From assembly GCF_002872335.1 (NCBI RefSeq), contig NZ_NJAG01000045.1:248001-312000 (forward strand): DNA of 64,000 nt, in the 5' to 3' direction. The DNA is from Siphonobacter sp. BAB-5405. Its GTDB lineage: Bacteria > Bacteroidota > Bacteroidia > Cytophagales > Spirosomataceae. Each line of letters begins with the position of its first letter. Positions within the stretch are counted from its first letter, which is position 1. Under the pieces are notes generated by a model. That model was not told the origin of the DNA and did no database searches. It saw only the letters and a list, made by a program, of their open reading frames with translations. The position numbers and the translations under genes are program-made. Positions 9,896 through 19,649 of the stretch are shown here, piece by piece.

Positions 9896-11530
9896 TTAAT
9901 ACCCAGGATTTTGAGTCAGGTTGGGGTTAATATCCCGTTCCGATTGCGGCACGGGCCATAATTCATTTCTGCCCGCTACAAAATTCCGTTTCTGGTACAA
10001 ATAAAAGCCCTGACTATCGACCGGGAAAGCCGTATAGGTGGCCGGTGTATTGGTCAGTTTCATACCCGTAAACTGGCGATTGAGTTCCGCCGCTGCCGTT
10101 CCCCAGCGTTGAATATCAAAGTAATGCAGGCCTTCAAAGGCAAATTCTACTTTCCGTTCCCGGCGAATGATCGTTCGCAGGCTGGCGGGGTTGGTGGTGG
10201 TAACGGCGGGCATGGCTACCGAACTGCGTCCCCGGACCTGATTGATGGTGGCATTGAGCAGGGCCTGATCGATCGCCTCTCCGGCTTCCAGTTTTGATTC
10301 CAGATAACTTAACAATACCTCCGGATACCGAATGAGCGGAAAGTTCCCCCCGTAATTGGTCAGGCTTCCCGAAAACGACGGGTCCATGAACTTGTTAATG
10401 CAATAGCCACTCCAGTTGTAACGGGTAATGCGGTCGGGAGACGTAGACGTTGGACTGGCTTCGTAGGTAATCCCTTTGAACGTCGTACGTCCGGAAATCA
10501 TGATGGTATAATCCAGACGTGGATCACGATTGGCATAGGGATCGTTGGCGTTGTACAGCGGCGATTCTTCCACCGTTTTACCGTCCGTGCATTCATACGA
10601 CTGAACCAGTTCGTTGTACGGAGAGAACTGGTGCCACCCGCCGTAGGCTTCCGGGTAGAGGTATTGCAGCATGACGGTACTCAGAAAATCTTCCAGGTAT
10701 TCATGGGCAAACACGACTTCCTTGCTGTTTTCTCCCGTTTGTCGGAAGAGTTGGGCAAAGCCAGCCTGATCCACGCTGTAAACGCCACTATCGATGATCC
10801 GTTTGTAGGTGGCGGCGGCATCGCTCCATTTCTTTTCGGCCATTTGCAGACGACCCAAAATGGCTAATGAGGCCCCGGACGTAATGCGGCCGCGGTCGCT
10901 GACCGGACGCGTGGAAGGAAGATTGGGGAAACTGCTTTTCAGTTCATTTTCAGCAAACGCCCATACTTCCGCTTTCGGGGTTCGCCTGATGCTGTTTGCC
11001 TCCGCGATGGTAAGCGTTTTAGTAGGCATGGGAACATCCCCGAAATACGTAGCCAGATTCAGGTACAAGTAAGCCCGAATCGTTTTTACTTCGGCTACCA
11101 TCATGGCCTTGGTCGTCTCATTAATGGTAATGGTATTGACGCGATCCAGGAAATTATTACAGCGGGCAATGGTCACGTACGAATTACTCCAGAAAGCACC
11201 CGTAAGCCAGTAGGTGGAGTTCAGGGTACCATTGGTTACGGCATCAGGGATGAGTTCTTTTTCAGAACCCAGGCCTGCCATCATATCGAGGTAGATCATG
11301 GACATGCCGCCAAAGAAATCTCCCGAAGCCCATCCCGAACCAAAATTATAACAGCCCACCAAGGCGAGGTTGGCATCTTTTTCGGTTTTCCAGAAGGTGG
11401 CATCCGAGATGGCATCCAGGGGTTGCTTATCGAAAAAATCGGACTTGCAGCTCGGTACAATTGTAGCCGTGAGAAGCGTTAGTAAACTGGTAACGATTCT
11501 TCGAGTGGTAGGGAAAAGTATATTTTTCAT
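9896..11530 (-). CDS. SusD/RagB-family glycan-binding lipoprotein of fucose PUL
   Basis: Surface glycan-binding lipoprotein, 544 aa. It has a signal peptide with lipidated Cys28 (VPSC), then the typical KSDFFDKQPLDAISDATFW mature start. Family landmarks are VKTIRAYLYLNLATYFGDVPM, a LAILGRLQMAEKKW helix, LIRYPEVLLSYLESKLEAGE, EFAFEGLHYFDIQRW, and the C-terminal ELWPVPQSERDINPNLTQNPGY. It follows the SusC gene by 23 bp on the - strand, completing the transport pair of the fucose PUL. Its closest functional inference is binding of a fucosylated oligosaccharide, deduced from the neighbouring GH29. Confidence 0.95.
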   Translation of the reverse strand: MKNILFPTTRRIVTSLLTLLTATIVPSCKSDFFDKQPLDAISDATFWKTEKDANLALVGCYNFGSGWASGDFFGGMSMIYLDMMAGLGSEKELIPDAVTNGTLNSTYWLTGAFWSNSYVTIARCNNFLDRVNTITINETTKAMMVAEVKTIRAYLYLNLATYFGDVPMPTKTLTIAEANSIRRTPKAEVWAFAENELKSSFPNLPSTRPVSDRGRITSGASLAILGRLQMAEKKWSDAAATYKRIIDSGVYSVDQAGFAQLFRQTGENSKEVVFAHEYLEDFLSTVMLQYLYPEAYGGWHQFSPYNELVQSYECTDGKTVEESPLYNANDPYANRDPRLDYTIMISGRTTFKGITYEASPTSTSPDRITRYNWSGYCINKFMDPSFSGSLTNYGGNFPLIRYPEVLLSYLESKLEAGEAIDQALLNATINQVRGRSSVAMPAVTTTNPASLRTIIRRERKVEFAFEGLHYFDIQRWGTAAAELNRQFTGMKLTNTPATYTAFPVDSQGFYLYQKRNFVAGRNELWPVPQSERDINPNLTQNPGY

Positions 11531-11553
11531 CGATGCTTGATCGTTTGTGCGTA

Positions 11554-14500
11554 CTATAAGTTGAGATTAATGCCGAAGGTGTAGACCTTGGTAATGGGGT
11601 AGAACTGACTGCCATCGCCGCGATCATTCGTCATTTCGGGGTCCCAGCCTTTGTAGAACTTATTGAGCGAGATAAGATTCTCACCGCTGAAATACAGGCG
11701 TAGCCGGCTGATCTTCCATTTTTGCAGTACTTCGGAAGGAAGGCTATAACCTAGCTGTATATTTTTCAGGCGGGCAAAGCTACCATCCCGATTCCAGTAG
11801 GTAGAAGTTTGAATCGTTCCACTGCCCATTTGAAGGCTGGTCAGCTTGGGGTACTTTGCGTTGGGATCGGGGTTATCCGTCGTCCAGCGATTTTCCACCT
11901 GCCAGCGTTGAATTTGTCCGCCATTATAAAACGCAAAGGCTGAGTACGAACCGATTTGCTTCTGATAACCCGCCAGTCCCTGAATCAACGCAGAGAAATC
12001 AAAGCCTTTATAATCAAGGGTTAGGTTCGCTCCGAACGTATATTTTGGAACGGTGTTGCCAATGATTTTTCGGTCATAGGTCGCATCGACCTTCCCATCG
12101 GGAACCCCGTTGGGACCGCTGATATCCTTGTAACGAACCAAGCCGGGCTGAGCGGCGTAGGGCTGGGCCGGGTATGTGCTGATGTCATCCGTATTCGTGA
12201 ACAGGCCGTCCGCTTCATACCCGTATAAAATGCCAATCGGCTGTCCTACGAATAAGCCACTGCCGATGTTTTGCTGCAAGCCATCGGCTAAGCCGGTAAT
12301 GCGGTTTTTGATGTAAGAGAAGTTAGGCGAAATTGGCCCAGTTCACCCCGTTGCTTTTGCCTCGGTACGTCAGTTGAGCTTCAAAGCCCGTATTTTTTAC
12401 GCTTCCTACGTTCACAGATGACGTACCTAAGCCCAGCGTAGAAGAGGTGGCAACGGTATAGAGAACCCCGGTCGTTTTCTTATCGAATACGTCGAGAACC
12501 ATACTTAACTTCCCTTTCCACAATGTTACATCCAGCCCCAGGTTGGAAATCGCCGTTTCTTCCCAGGTGATATCGCCGTTGCTAAGTCGGGTCGTCGCAG
12601 CTCCCGTAGCCAGAGCCCCGCCGAAAGAGTAGTTCTGACCCAAACTTACCAGGTTCTGGTATGGGTACGTGCCTACGTTCTGATTGCCCAATATCCCCCA
12701 GGAAGCCCGCAGTTTCAGGTTGTCCAGCCAGGAAGCCGAGCGAAGAAATTCTTCTTCGGAAATACGCCAGCCGGCGGAGAAGGAGGGGAACACGCCCCAG
12801 CGACCTTTGGCCGGAAAGCGGGAGGTACCGTCGGCTCTCAGGTTGGCTTCCAGTAAATACCGATCTTTAAATGCGTAGTTAAGCCGCCCGAAAACCGATC
12901 GAATGCCCCAGGAAGAAGCCGAGCCCGAAACACTCATGCCCGTGGCCGAAGCCGCATTCAGCTCGTACAGCAGGGAGGTAGGAAAGTCTCGGCGGTAGCC
13001 GGAAATATAGGAATCATTGTATTCTTCCTGCGAGACACCCCCAAGAATGGTAAAGGAATGATCCTGAATGACTTTAGCGTAGGAAAGCAGCGATTGGAGG
13101 GTTACCTGCGTACCCTGTCCGGAGTAGACATTAAGGTTATTGGGACCAACGTATTTATTGGCATCGAACTGGAAATCAGAAGCATATGTCTTGTTGTAAC
13201 TGCTCCAGAAGTTATAGCCGACTTTACCGCTTAAATTTAGTCCAGGCAGAATGTTCCAGTTCATTTCGGCACCACCTAAAAAGTATTTATTGGTGCCTTT
13301 ATAAAAGGAGTTACTGGATAACCAGGCTTCCGGGCTATAATTATCCTGGTAGCCGTAAGTGCCATCGGATTTGCGTCCGGCGTAGATGGGCCCCTGACGA
13401 ACGGCCATGTTAATAATACTGTTCATGCCACCGCCGTTCGAGTTAGGCGAATGATTTTCGGATGTGTAGCCTTGCAGGCTCACTTTCAGCGTCAGCTTAT
13501 CACTGAGCTGACTATCATTGTTGAAGAGGAAGTTGTAACGAGTGTATCCGTTTTTGGCCACAATGCCGTCCTGGGACAGGTAACTCGCGGAAAACAAATT
13601 GCGGCTCCGCTCCGTACCGCCCGCAAAATTCAGAGCGTGGGACATTTGAAAACCACTGCCCGAAGTCAGCAGGTTTTTGAAATGCGGCACGTTGGGATAG
13701 TTATCGGGGTCCGACTGGTTGCGGAACGTCTCAATTTGAGCGTCGGTGTAGGAGGGCGACTGACCCGCATTGACATTCGCTTCATTGCGGAGTTTGGCGT
13801 ATTCCCAGGAATCCACGAATTCGGGCAGGGCGGTGGGCTTTTGCCAGCCCAGGTAATTGTTATACGTTACCTGAAGTTTGCCACTCTGGCCCCGTTTGGT
13901 TTCAATGAGGATCACTCCATTGGCGGCCCGGCTTCCGTAAATGGAGGCAGAGGCCGCATCTTTAAGGACCGAAATACTCTTGATGTTGTTGGGATCGACG
14001 TCGTTGATGGAAGTGGCTAGCCCATCCACCAGAATCAGGGGACCTCCACCGGCCCCGTAGGAACCAATGCCCCGGATGGTGATCCCGGCTCCATTATTGC
14101 CGGGCTGTCCCGATCCCTGTGAGACGACCGCTCCCGTTATCAAACCCGCCAGGGCCTGAGAAGCCTGCGTGATGGGACGGTTCTCAATTTCTTTCGTTGA
14201 AATGCTGGAAACCGAGCCCGTTACGTTTACTTTTTTCTGCGTACCATATCCTACCACGACGACTTCGGTAAGGGCTTTGGTATCGGTTTGAAGCACAATG
14301 TCTACCGCCGTCTTACTGGAGCTGACCGCAACGCTCTGGCTGATGTAACCAACGGAAGAAATCAGTAAGGTCCCCGCATCCGTGGGAATGCTAAGCGAAA
14401 ATTTTCCGTCAGCATCGGAAGTGGTACCGATGTTCGCGTTTTCCTGGAGGCGAATCGTAGCTCCCGGAACCGTCGTTCCTTTCTCATCCGTAATCTTACC

Positions 14501-14683
14501 CGTGATACTGAAGGCGATGCTTGTTTCCTGCGGGGAAGCCGCTGGGATTCGCGTTTTGGGAGTAAGGAAAGCAGAAATTCGATTGGATTCCGCCTTTGAA
14601 ACGCCCGCAATCAGCAGGCATCCCATGAGCACCGCCCGCTGGACCATTCGCTGGTGAGGAGGTAGTAAAAATAGGTTTTTCAT
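11554..14683 (-). pseudogene. SusC-like TonB-dependent receptor, interrupted by one frameshift
   Basis: The import channel paired with the SusD to its left. Upstream part (14683-12323): signal peptide from MKNLFLLPP, carboxypeptidase-like domain with GKITDEKGTTVPGATI, the SusC signature LTEVVVVGYGTQ, plug with ILVDGLATS and SVLKDAASASIYGSRAANGV. The downstream part continues in another frame from about 12330 to 11554, with NFSYIKNRITGLADG, RLKNIQLGYSLP and a final FGINLNL. Only the join is broken: near 12326-12336 one extra base (or two missing) shifts VNWA into a stop, and the second frame resumes with SPNFSYI. An upstream in-frame ATG at 14707 adds eight residues before the better start at 14683. 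With the join repaired the length (about 1040 aa) is normal, so this may be an assembly error rather than a dead gene. Confidence 0.9.
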
Positions 14684-15115
14684 AAGATGTAATGAGCATG
14701 AAGACAATAAGATTCCGGCAGCTCCGGGACAGGAGCTGTTACTAGGTTTGAAAAGGGCTAAGGGAAAGCGTATGCTTCAGAAATAAGGAACGCGTACTGG
14801 CGATTCGGTACTAGACGTTTAGGACTAACCGTAAAAATGCAGTAGATGAAAGGCTATTGGGTGCCACTTCAGCTATGAGGAAGCGGGCACCCGGCCATTC
14901 ACTACTAGAGGTTTAAGGGTGAAATATTAAATCAATGAATTGTTTTGGGGTGAGCTATTCGGTAATTCAGTTGGCGGGTCCTTGGGAAGCACACTTCAGG
15001 ATACCCGAAGCATGCACATCCCGGCCACTCACTAAACCATATTTTTAACGCTTATAAATATACGTTTTGGTGATTAGAAAGGTAGGATACCCAATCCTGT
15101 GTTTTACTAGAGAGG
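14684..15115. other. Upstream region of SusC, no gene
   Basis: No open frame here looks coding. It separates the mutarotase from SusC on the same strand and could carry an internal promoter. Two near-identical short stretches (CCCGGCCATTCACTA near 14890 and CCCGGCCACTCACTA near 15020) are about 130 bp apart and could be regulator sites. No TAnnTTTG box is seen. Confidence 0.4.
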
Positions 15116-15460
15116 TTAAGCAGGAACTAAGGTAAAGATGCGATCCATGGGTACCCATTTTTCATTTTCAGCGGACCAGCTGAGCGGAAGTTGAAATTGC
15201 GACATGAGGGCTTCCCATTCCATTACTTTGGCATTGTTGCGATCCATTTCCTCTTTTAGACTGAAATCAAAGTCATCCTTCGTTTCCATGATCATGAAGA
15301 GGCGATTACCGGTTCGATAGATTTCCATACCCGTGATGCCACTTGACAGGATGCTTTGCGTTACTTCGGGCCAGGCATTTTCGGATTGATGGTATCGCTC
15401 ATATTCCTGGATAAGCTCAGGATCGTCCTTTAGATCCAGGGCAAGGCAGAACTTTTTCAT
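15116..15460 (-). CDS. RhaM-family sugar mutarotase, probably for L-fucose
   Basis: Small (114 aa) dimeric alpha/beta-barrel-type protein of the L-rhamnose mutarotase family (COG3254). Landmarks: FCLALDLKDDPELIQEYERYH at the start, the GITGMEIYRTGNRLFMIME segment with the conserved Tyr, and a Trp-rich tail (MEWEALMSQFQ ... WVPMDRIFTL). These enzymes speed the interconversion of sugar anomers in the cytoplasm. It starts 8 bp after the GH29 stop, so it is co-transcribed with the fucosidase. Because the anomeric product of a fucosidase needs conversion before the dehydrogenase acts, fucose is a more likely substrate here than rhamnose; this is inference from context. Confidence 0.85.
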   Translation of the reverse strand: MKKFCLALDLKDDPELIQEYERYHQSENAWPEVTQSILSSGITGMEIYRTGNRLFMIMETKDDFDFSLKEEMDRNNAKVMEWEALMSQFQLPLSWSAENEKWVPMDRIFTLVPA

Positions 15461-15468
15461 ACACGGGT

Positions 15469-17100
15469 CTAAACAATTTTCAGGGCATTGGCATAGGGCA
15501 GAGCCGGTTTGTTGGCGGGAATCTGCACGACGAGTCCCTGACTGGTTTGCTCAAACGACAGCGAATCATTGCCTCCGAGCAGCGAAACGCGGCGAACGGG
15601 GGTCGGATGTAAGCCCTTATCGGTGGCCAGCGAAGTAATCACCACTTTGCCGTTCTCGGGCCAGCCCATGACGGTCGCATACAAGGCGTCACCTTTGGCC
15701 GTGAACCGAATGTCCTGGGCGGTAAACGCTTTGCCTTTGCCTTCGTTGAAGCCCTGAGCTGACAGGGGGGCGGCTCCTTCCTGAGCCGGGCCTTCGCCAA
15801 ATACCTTCCAGGGCCGCGTGCCGTAGATGGCTTCGTTGTTGACTTTCATCCAGTTACCAATTTCGGTCACCACCGCCCGCTCCTGCTCATCAATGCTGCC
15901 ATCGCCCCGTACCGGAATATTAAGCATCAGGTTTCCATTCTTACTGACTACGTCAATTAAGGTGTGAATGACCGTTTTAGCCGATTTATACCCTTTCCGA
16001 TCGTATACCGCCCGGTTATAGTGCCAGTCGCCAATGCAGGTATCGGTTTGCCAGGGCAGGGGTTCAATGGCATTACTCTGTCCTCTTTCGATATCCCAGA
16101 CCATGCATTTTCGCTGCTGTTCGTCGAGCACTTTGCCAAACACGACCGCCTGTTGATTCCCTTGCTTGTCTATGTTTTTGTTGTAAAGGTGAGCGGCAAT
16201 TTTTAGCCCAGCGTCATCGATGGGCCACAGCGGCAGAGCCGTATCATCGAAATAGATGAATTTGGGATTGTACTGATCAATGAGATCAATGGTTCGCTTT
16301 AAAAACTTGTCGCAGTATGCTTTGGTGGGTTTAGCCACTCCATTGCCCCAGTTCCACTGGCTGTGAATCATGCCGTCGTCCCAGCTGTTTTTACTCAGGG
16401 GGTGATTCTGGGCGTATAATTCCTGAGGATCCATGCCATCCCACCACTTGCCTTTTCCATCGGCTTTGGTCACGTTGCCGTCGTAAGGAACGCCCTTCAG
16501 AGGCCCTTGTTTGTCGCTCCGCTGAGCCGTTTCCATCCAGCTCCAGGCATGGGCCGCGTGCACGCTGACTCCAAAGGGAAGGCCTTGGCGGCGAGCGGCT
16601 TTTTCCCAGCCGCCGATGATGTCTTTCCTGGGACCTACCTTCGTTGAATTCCAGGACTGGTGTTTGCTGTTATACAGATCCAGGTTGTCATGGTGATTAG
16701 CCATGGCCATAAAATACTGAGCTCCCGCCTGCTTATAAAAAGCCACCAGCTCTTCCGGATTCCAGTTTTCGGCTTTCCACTCATGAATCACATCCTTAAA
16801 GCCAAATTTGGAAGGATGCCCGTATTTGTTGAGGTGATATTTGTATTGATGACTGCCTTCCTGATACATGCCCCGGGCGTACCAGTCGCCGGCTTCCGGC
16901 TGACACTGCGGCCCCCAGTGAGCCCAAATCCCAAATTTAGCATCCTTAAACCACGTCGGCGTCTGAAACTGTTCCAGCGATTGCCAGGTGGGTAAGAACG
17001 GGCCTTTCCGGGTTCTGGCCAGTTCAGCCAACAAAGGATTGGAAAGAGCCAGCGTGGGTAATAAACCAAGCGTACTTTTAAGGAGGGATCTACGATTCAT
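15469..17100 (-). CDS. GH29 alpha-L-fucosidase, exported
   Basis: Retaining exo-alpha-L-fucosidase of 543 aa. The start MNRRSLLKSTLGLLPTLALS is a twin-arginine-like signal (N-R-R-S-L-L-K followed by a hydrophobic stretch). GH29 landmarks are WFKDAKFGIWAHWG (residues 50-63), YYMAMANHHDN-type segment with His136-His137, and FIYFDD (281-286) carrying the catalytic nucleophile, most likely Asp285. A C-terminal beta-domain follows GTRPWKVFGEGP. It is first in the - strand fucose operon, divergent from an AraC-type regulator. GH29 in this position would trim alpha-fucose from glycans brought to the periplasm by the SusCD pair. Confidence 0.94.
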   Translation of the reverse strand: MNRRSLLKSTLGLLPTLALSNPLLAELARTRKGPFLPTWQSLEQFQTPTWFKDAKFGIWAHWGPQCQPEAGDWYARGMYQEGSHQYKYHLNKYGHPSKFGFKDVIHEWKAENWNPEELVAFYKQAGAQYFMAMANHHDNLDLYNSKHQSWNSTKVGPRKDIIGGWEKAARRQGLPFGVSVHAAHAWSWMETAQRSDKQGPLKGVPYDGNVTKADGKGKWWDGMDPQELYAQNHPLSKNSWDDGMIHSQWNWGNGVAKPTKAYCDKFLKRTIDLIDQYNPKFIYFDDTALPLWPIDDAGLKIAAHLYNKNIDKQGNQQAVVFGKVLDEQQRKCMVWDIERGQSNAIEPLPWQTDTCIGDWHYNRAVYDRKGYKSAKTVIHTLIDVVSKNGNLMLNIPVRGDGSIDEQERAVVTEIGNWMKVNNEAIYGTRPWKVFGEGPAQEGAAPLSAQGFNEGKGKAFTAQDIRFTAKGDALYATVMGWPENGKVVITSLATDKGLHPTPVRRVSLLGGNDSLSFEQTSQGLVVQIPANKPALPYANALKIV

Positions 17101-17153
17101 AGGTGAATGCTTAGGCTAGCGTAAGACGCCTTTAAAACAGCTAATTGATAATA

Positions 17154-17161
17154 CAAATGTA
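17154..17161 (-). promoter_or_regulatory. -7 box of GH29 operon
   Basis: On the - strand this reads TACATTTG, a perfect match to the Bacteroidota -7 consensus TAnnTTTG, 54 bp before the GH29 start. The AT-rich stretch on its right (to about 17215), shared with the divergent regulator gene, is the likely operator region; TTTG and CAAA half-sites face each other at 17177-17191. Confidence 0.55.
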
Positions 17162-17225
17162 TAGTATAATAAAATGTTTGAATTGTACAAAAAGGATTTT
17201 AATTTTAACAAATCGGGTTTTTGTG

Positions 17226-17233
17226 TAAGTTTG
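17226..17233 (+). promoter_or_regulatory. -7 box of AraC-type regulator
   Basis: Reads TAAGTTTG, matching TAnnTTTG, 54 bp before the regulator ATG at 17288. Together with the box at 17154-17161 it gives a divergent promoter pair. Confidence 0.55.
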
Positions 17234-17287
17234 AAAATTTGGCAGAAATTCAGGTAGAAAGTTAATCGATCTAGTTATCAATGACTT

Positions 17288-18160
17288 ATGCATAATACAG
17301 GCTTTAAAACCACATTTTCCTTGTTACATACCGACTATGTCCAGTTGAACAAATCGTGGAATTATCGGGACGTGATGAGTCCTTTCTATCGGATTTATCT
17401 CATTGATGGCGGTTTGGGTTCGCTCGGGGATACGGATCAGTCCCTGGTACTGGAAGCGGGGCACCTGTATCTGATTCCCAGCTTCACCCGATGCGATCAC
17501 GCCTGCAACGATTGGCTCAGTCAATATTACGTGCATATTCTGGAAGAGAATCCGGCTGGATTGTCGCTGTTCGCCTCCAGCCGTCGGGTGATCAAAATCA
17601 AATCGATTCCGGAAGATTTGATTCTCTTCAGGCGGCTGTTACAATTAAATCCCGGGCGGGATTTAAGAAGAAGTGATGACCCCAGAGAATATCAGAATCA
17701 ACCCTTGCTGAAGGATTTCAAACAGCGAAATAATGAGATTCCCTTTGCCGCCTATGTAGAAACCAATGGCCTGATTTTGCAATTGTTGTCGCGTTTTCTG
17801 GGAAACGAGGAGTGGCTATCCTCGCAGCAAACCCGGATACCGGCTAAAATTGAGCAGGCCATGAACTACATCCAGCAGCAGTTAAGCAATACAATAACCG
17901 TCGAGATATTAGCCGATCAGGTAAGTCAGAGTGCCCATTATTTTTCTAAACTGTTTCTACAGGCAACGGGTCAGCGTCCCCTGGAATATTTGCTGCAAAA
18001 AAGAATCGAGAAAGCTCAGTTTTTGATGCTCACGACCCCCCTGAGCTTATCGGAAATCGCGGTTGAAACGGGTTTTGAGAGCTTGTCTTACTTTTCCAGA
18101 AGCTTTAAAAAGGTTACCGGACAAAGTGCCAGTCAGTACAGCCGGGCGAATATGTTTTAA
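17288..18160 (+). CDS. AraC-family transcriptional regulator of fucose PUL
   Basis: 290 aa. Residues 1-180 form an AraC-type cupin-like sensor domain (LSLLHTDYVQLNKSW, LEAGHLYLIPSF). The C-terminal third has two helix-turn-helix motifs: NTITVEILADQVSQSAHYFSKLF and PLSLSEIAVETGFESLSYFSRSFKKVTG, the second being the classical AraC signature. Divergent placement from GH29, with shared intergenic promoters, makes it the probable sugar-responsive activator of the fucose operon. The ligand is unproven. The ATG at 17288 is preceded by no strong Shine-Dalgarno, which is usual for this phylum. Confidence 0.9.
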   Translation: MHNTGFKTTFSLLHTDYVQLNKSWNYRDVMSPFYRIYLIDGGLGSLGDTDQSLVLEAGHLYLIPSFTRCDHACNDWLSQYYVHILEENPAGLSLFASSRRVIKIKSIPEDLILFRRLLQLNPGRDLRRSDDPREYQNQPLLKDFKQRNNEIPFAAYVETNGLILQLLSRFLGNEEWLSSQQTRIPAKIEQAMNYIQQQLSNTITVEILADQVSQSAHYFSKLFLQATGQRPLEYLLQKRIEKAQFLMLTTPLSLSEIAVETGFESLSYFSRSFKKVTGQSASQYSRANMF

Positions 18161-18590
18161 GTAGAGGAGACCAATGGTGGTTTTTACAGTAGGACCGTAG
18201 GCAAGGTTTGTAAGACAACAAAGGAGAACCTGTGTTCAAAAAACATATATAATATTCTGATTTACAGTTGTTTGTACTGGTAAGTGATAGTGGCGGAATG
18301 GACAGGCGAAATTTTTAGGAAACGTAAGTTTCAAAGAGAGAAGTATGCTCAGGACTCTTAACGGATCGGTTTTAGTTAAATCATTTGCTCTGAATAGGTA
18401 AGGAACACTTGGTGAAAGGAAAGTACATCGTCAGAGGAACGATCGTTCATACGCTGCAACGGCATCCTGGAATCAGAGCATCCGACACAGGGTGAATGAC
18501 GGCGTCTGCTGCTTCCATAACCGTAACTTTATCAGCAGGCCTGAGTTATATAGGCAGGCAGGAGGGTCAGCCTCGTATCACTGGATAGAA
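18161..18590. other. Gap without recognisable gene
   Basis: No coding frame is convincing. TAACTTTA near 18525 is one base off the -7 consensus and lies about 60 bp before the DUF2490 start, so it may be that gene's promoter. Confidence 0.35.
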
Positions 18591-19385
18591 ATGAGTCGGT
18601 ATTTACTGGTTATACTTTGTAGTTTAGGATTAAAGGCGTACGGACAATCGTTTCAAAATGAGGTGCGTCACCGGGCCGTGTTCTGGACTGAATTGAATTA
18701 CGTTTATAAAATCAATACCAGGTGGAGTTTGCAGTTAGATCATCAGTATCGTCGGCAGGCCGATGACCATGGTCGCGATCTTAACGTATTCCGGCATCCG
18801 CTTTTACAGGTGTTCAGGCCCTGGGTTAATTACCAGCTTTCAAAACCCGTCCGTTTGTCGCTTTCCCCCATCGGGGTATGGTGGAACTGGGGAAAAACCA
18901 ATCAGTACCAGCCGATTACCTTCTTTCAGGAAATTCGGGTTATTCCTCAGTTACAGATCACCAAGCCTTTGAAAAAGGGTGAATTTGTTCAGCGATACCG
19001 GGCGGAACTACGATGGCCCTCGCACACGGATACCCTGGCAACTTCCTATATCTTTCTGTCGGACGGCGAATCTCAGGAAGTACTGGCCGACCGATTCAAT
19101 GTTCGCTTACGGGCCATGGCTCGCTGGATCAATCCGCTGAACAAAAAGTGGTACACCCATGTCAGCGTAGAGCCAATGGCGGTGATTTCTCCTTCCATTA
19201 CTCACTTCGATCAAAACCGAACGTACCTGGCGATGGGCAGGTACGTAAAGAAAAACCTTCGGGTGGAAGTCGGGTACTTAAATCAGTTTGCCGTTCAGCG
19301 AATACCGGATGAAGAATTACGGATTTACCGATTTAACCACGCACTTCACCTGTTTGTGTACCTGGAAAATCTGCTTGATAAGTAA
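18591..19385 (+). CDS. DUF2490 outer-membrane beta-barrel-like protein
   Basis: 264 aa with a signal peptide (MSRYLLVILCSLGLKAYGQ) and alternating beta-strand pattern throughout. Typical DUF2490 phrases are visible: WTELNYVYKINTRWSLQLDHQYRRQ, HPLLQVFRPWVNYQLSKPVRLSLSPIG, QRYRAELRW and YLNQFAVQR. The frame is open 99 bp further upstream, but the signal peptide sets the start at 18591. The function of the family is unknown; an outer-membrane location is inferred from the strand pattern. It stands alone, converging with the AlkB gene. Confidence 0.85.
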   Translation: MSRYLLVILCSLGLKAYGQSFQNEVRHRAVFWTELNYVYKINTRWSLQLDHQYRRQADDHGRDLNVFRHPLLQVFRPWVNYQLSKPVRLSLSPIGVWWNWGKTNQYQPITFFQEIRVIPQLQITKPLKKGEFVQRYRAELRWPSHTDTLATSYIFLSDGESQEVLADRFNVRLRAMARWINPLNKKWYTHVSVEPMAVISPSITHFDQNRTYLAMGRYVKKNLRVEVGYLNQFAVQRIPDEELRIYRFNHALHLFVYLENLLDK

Positions 19386-19649
19386 GTTTTCATGAGTCGG
19401 GAGATCGGGTTGCCCTGCTTTCAAAACAGCTGCTAACATTCGTGCAGGAGTATTCCGGCTATGCCCATTGCTCGGTAGCTCATAAACGCATGGATTGAAG
19501 ACTGTACCTATCCGCTCACACGATCAGGGTGGACTTTTATAATAGTACGGCTGTACACGGTGTTAATTGCTTTACCACGAATAGTACCCAATGAATAGCG
19601 AATAATCTGTTGTTTATCAATTATAATGTTGTTTTAAAAAGAGAACTGT

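Noticed and set aside
13451-14020. 189-aa open frame on +
   Set aside because: Antisense to the SusC plug domain, which is unmistakable.
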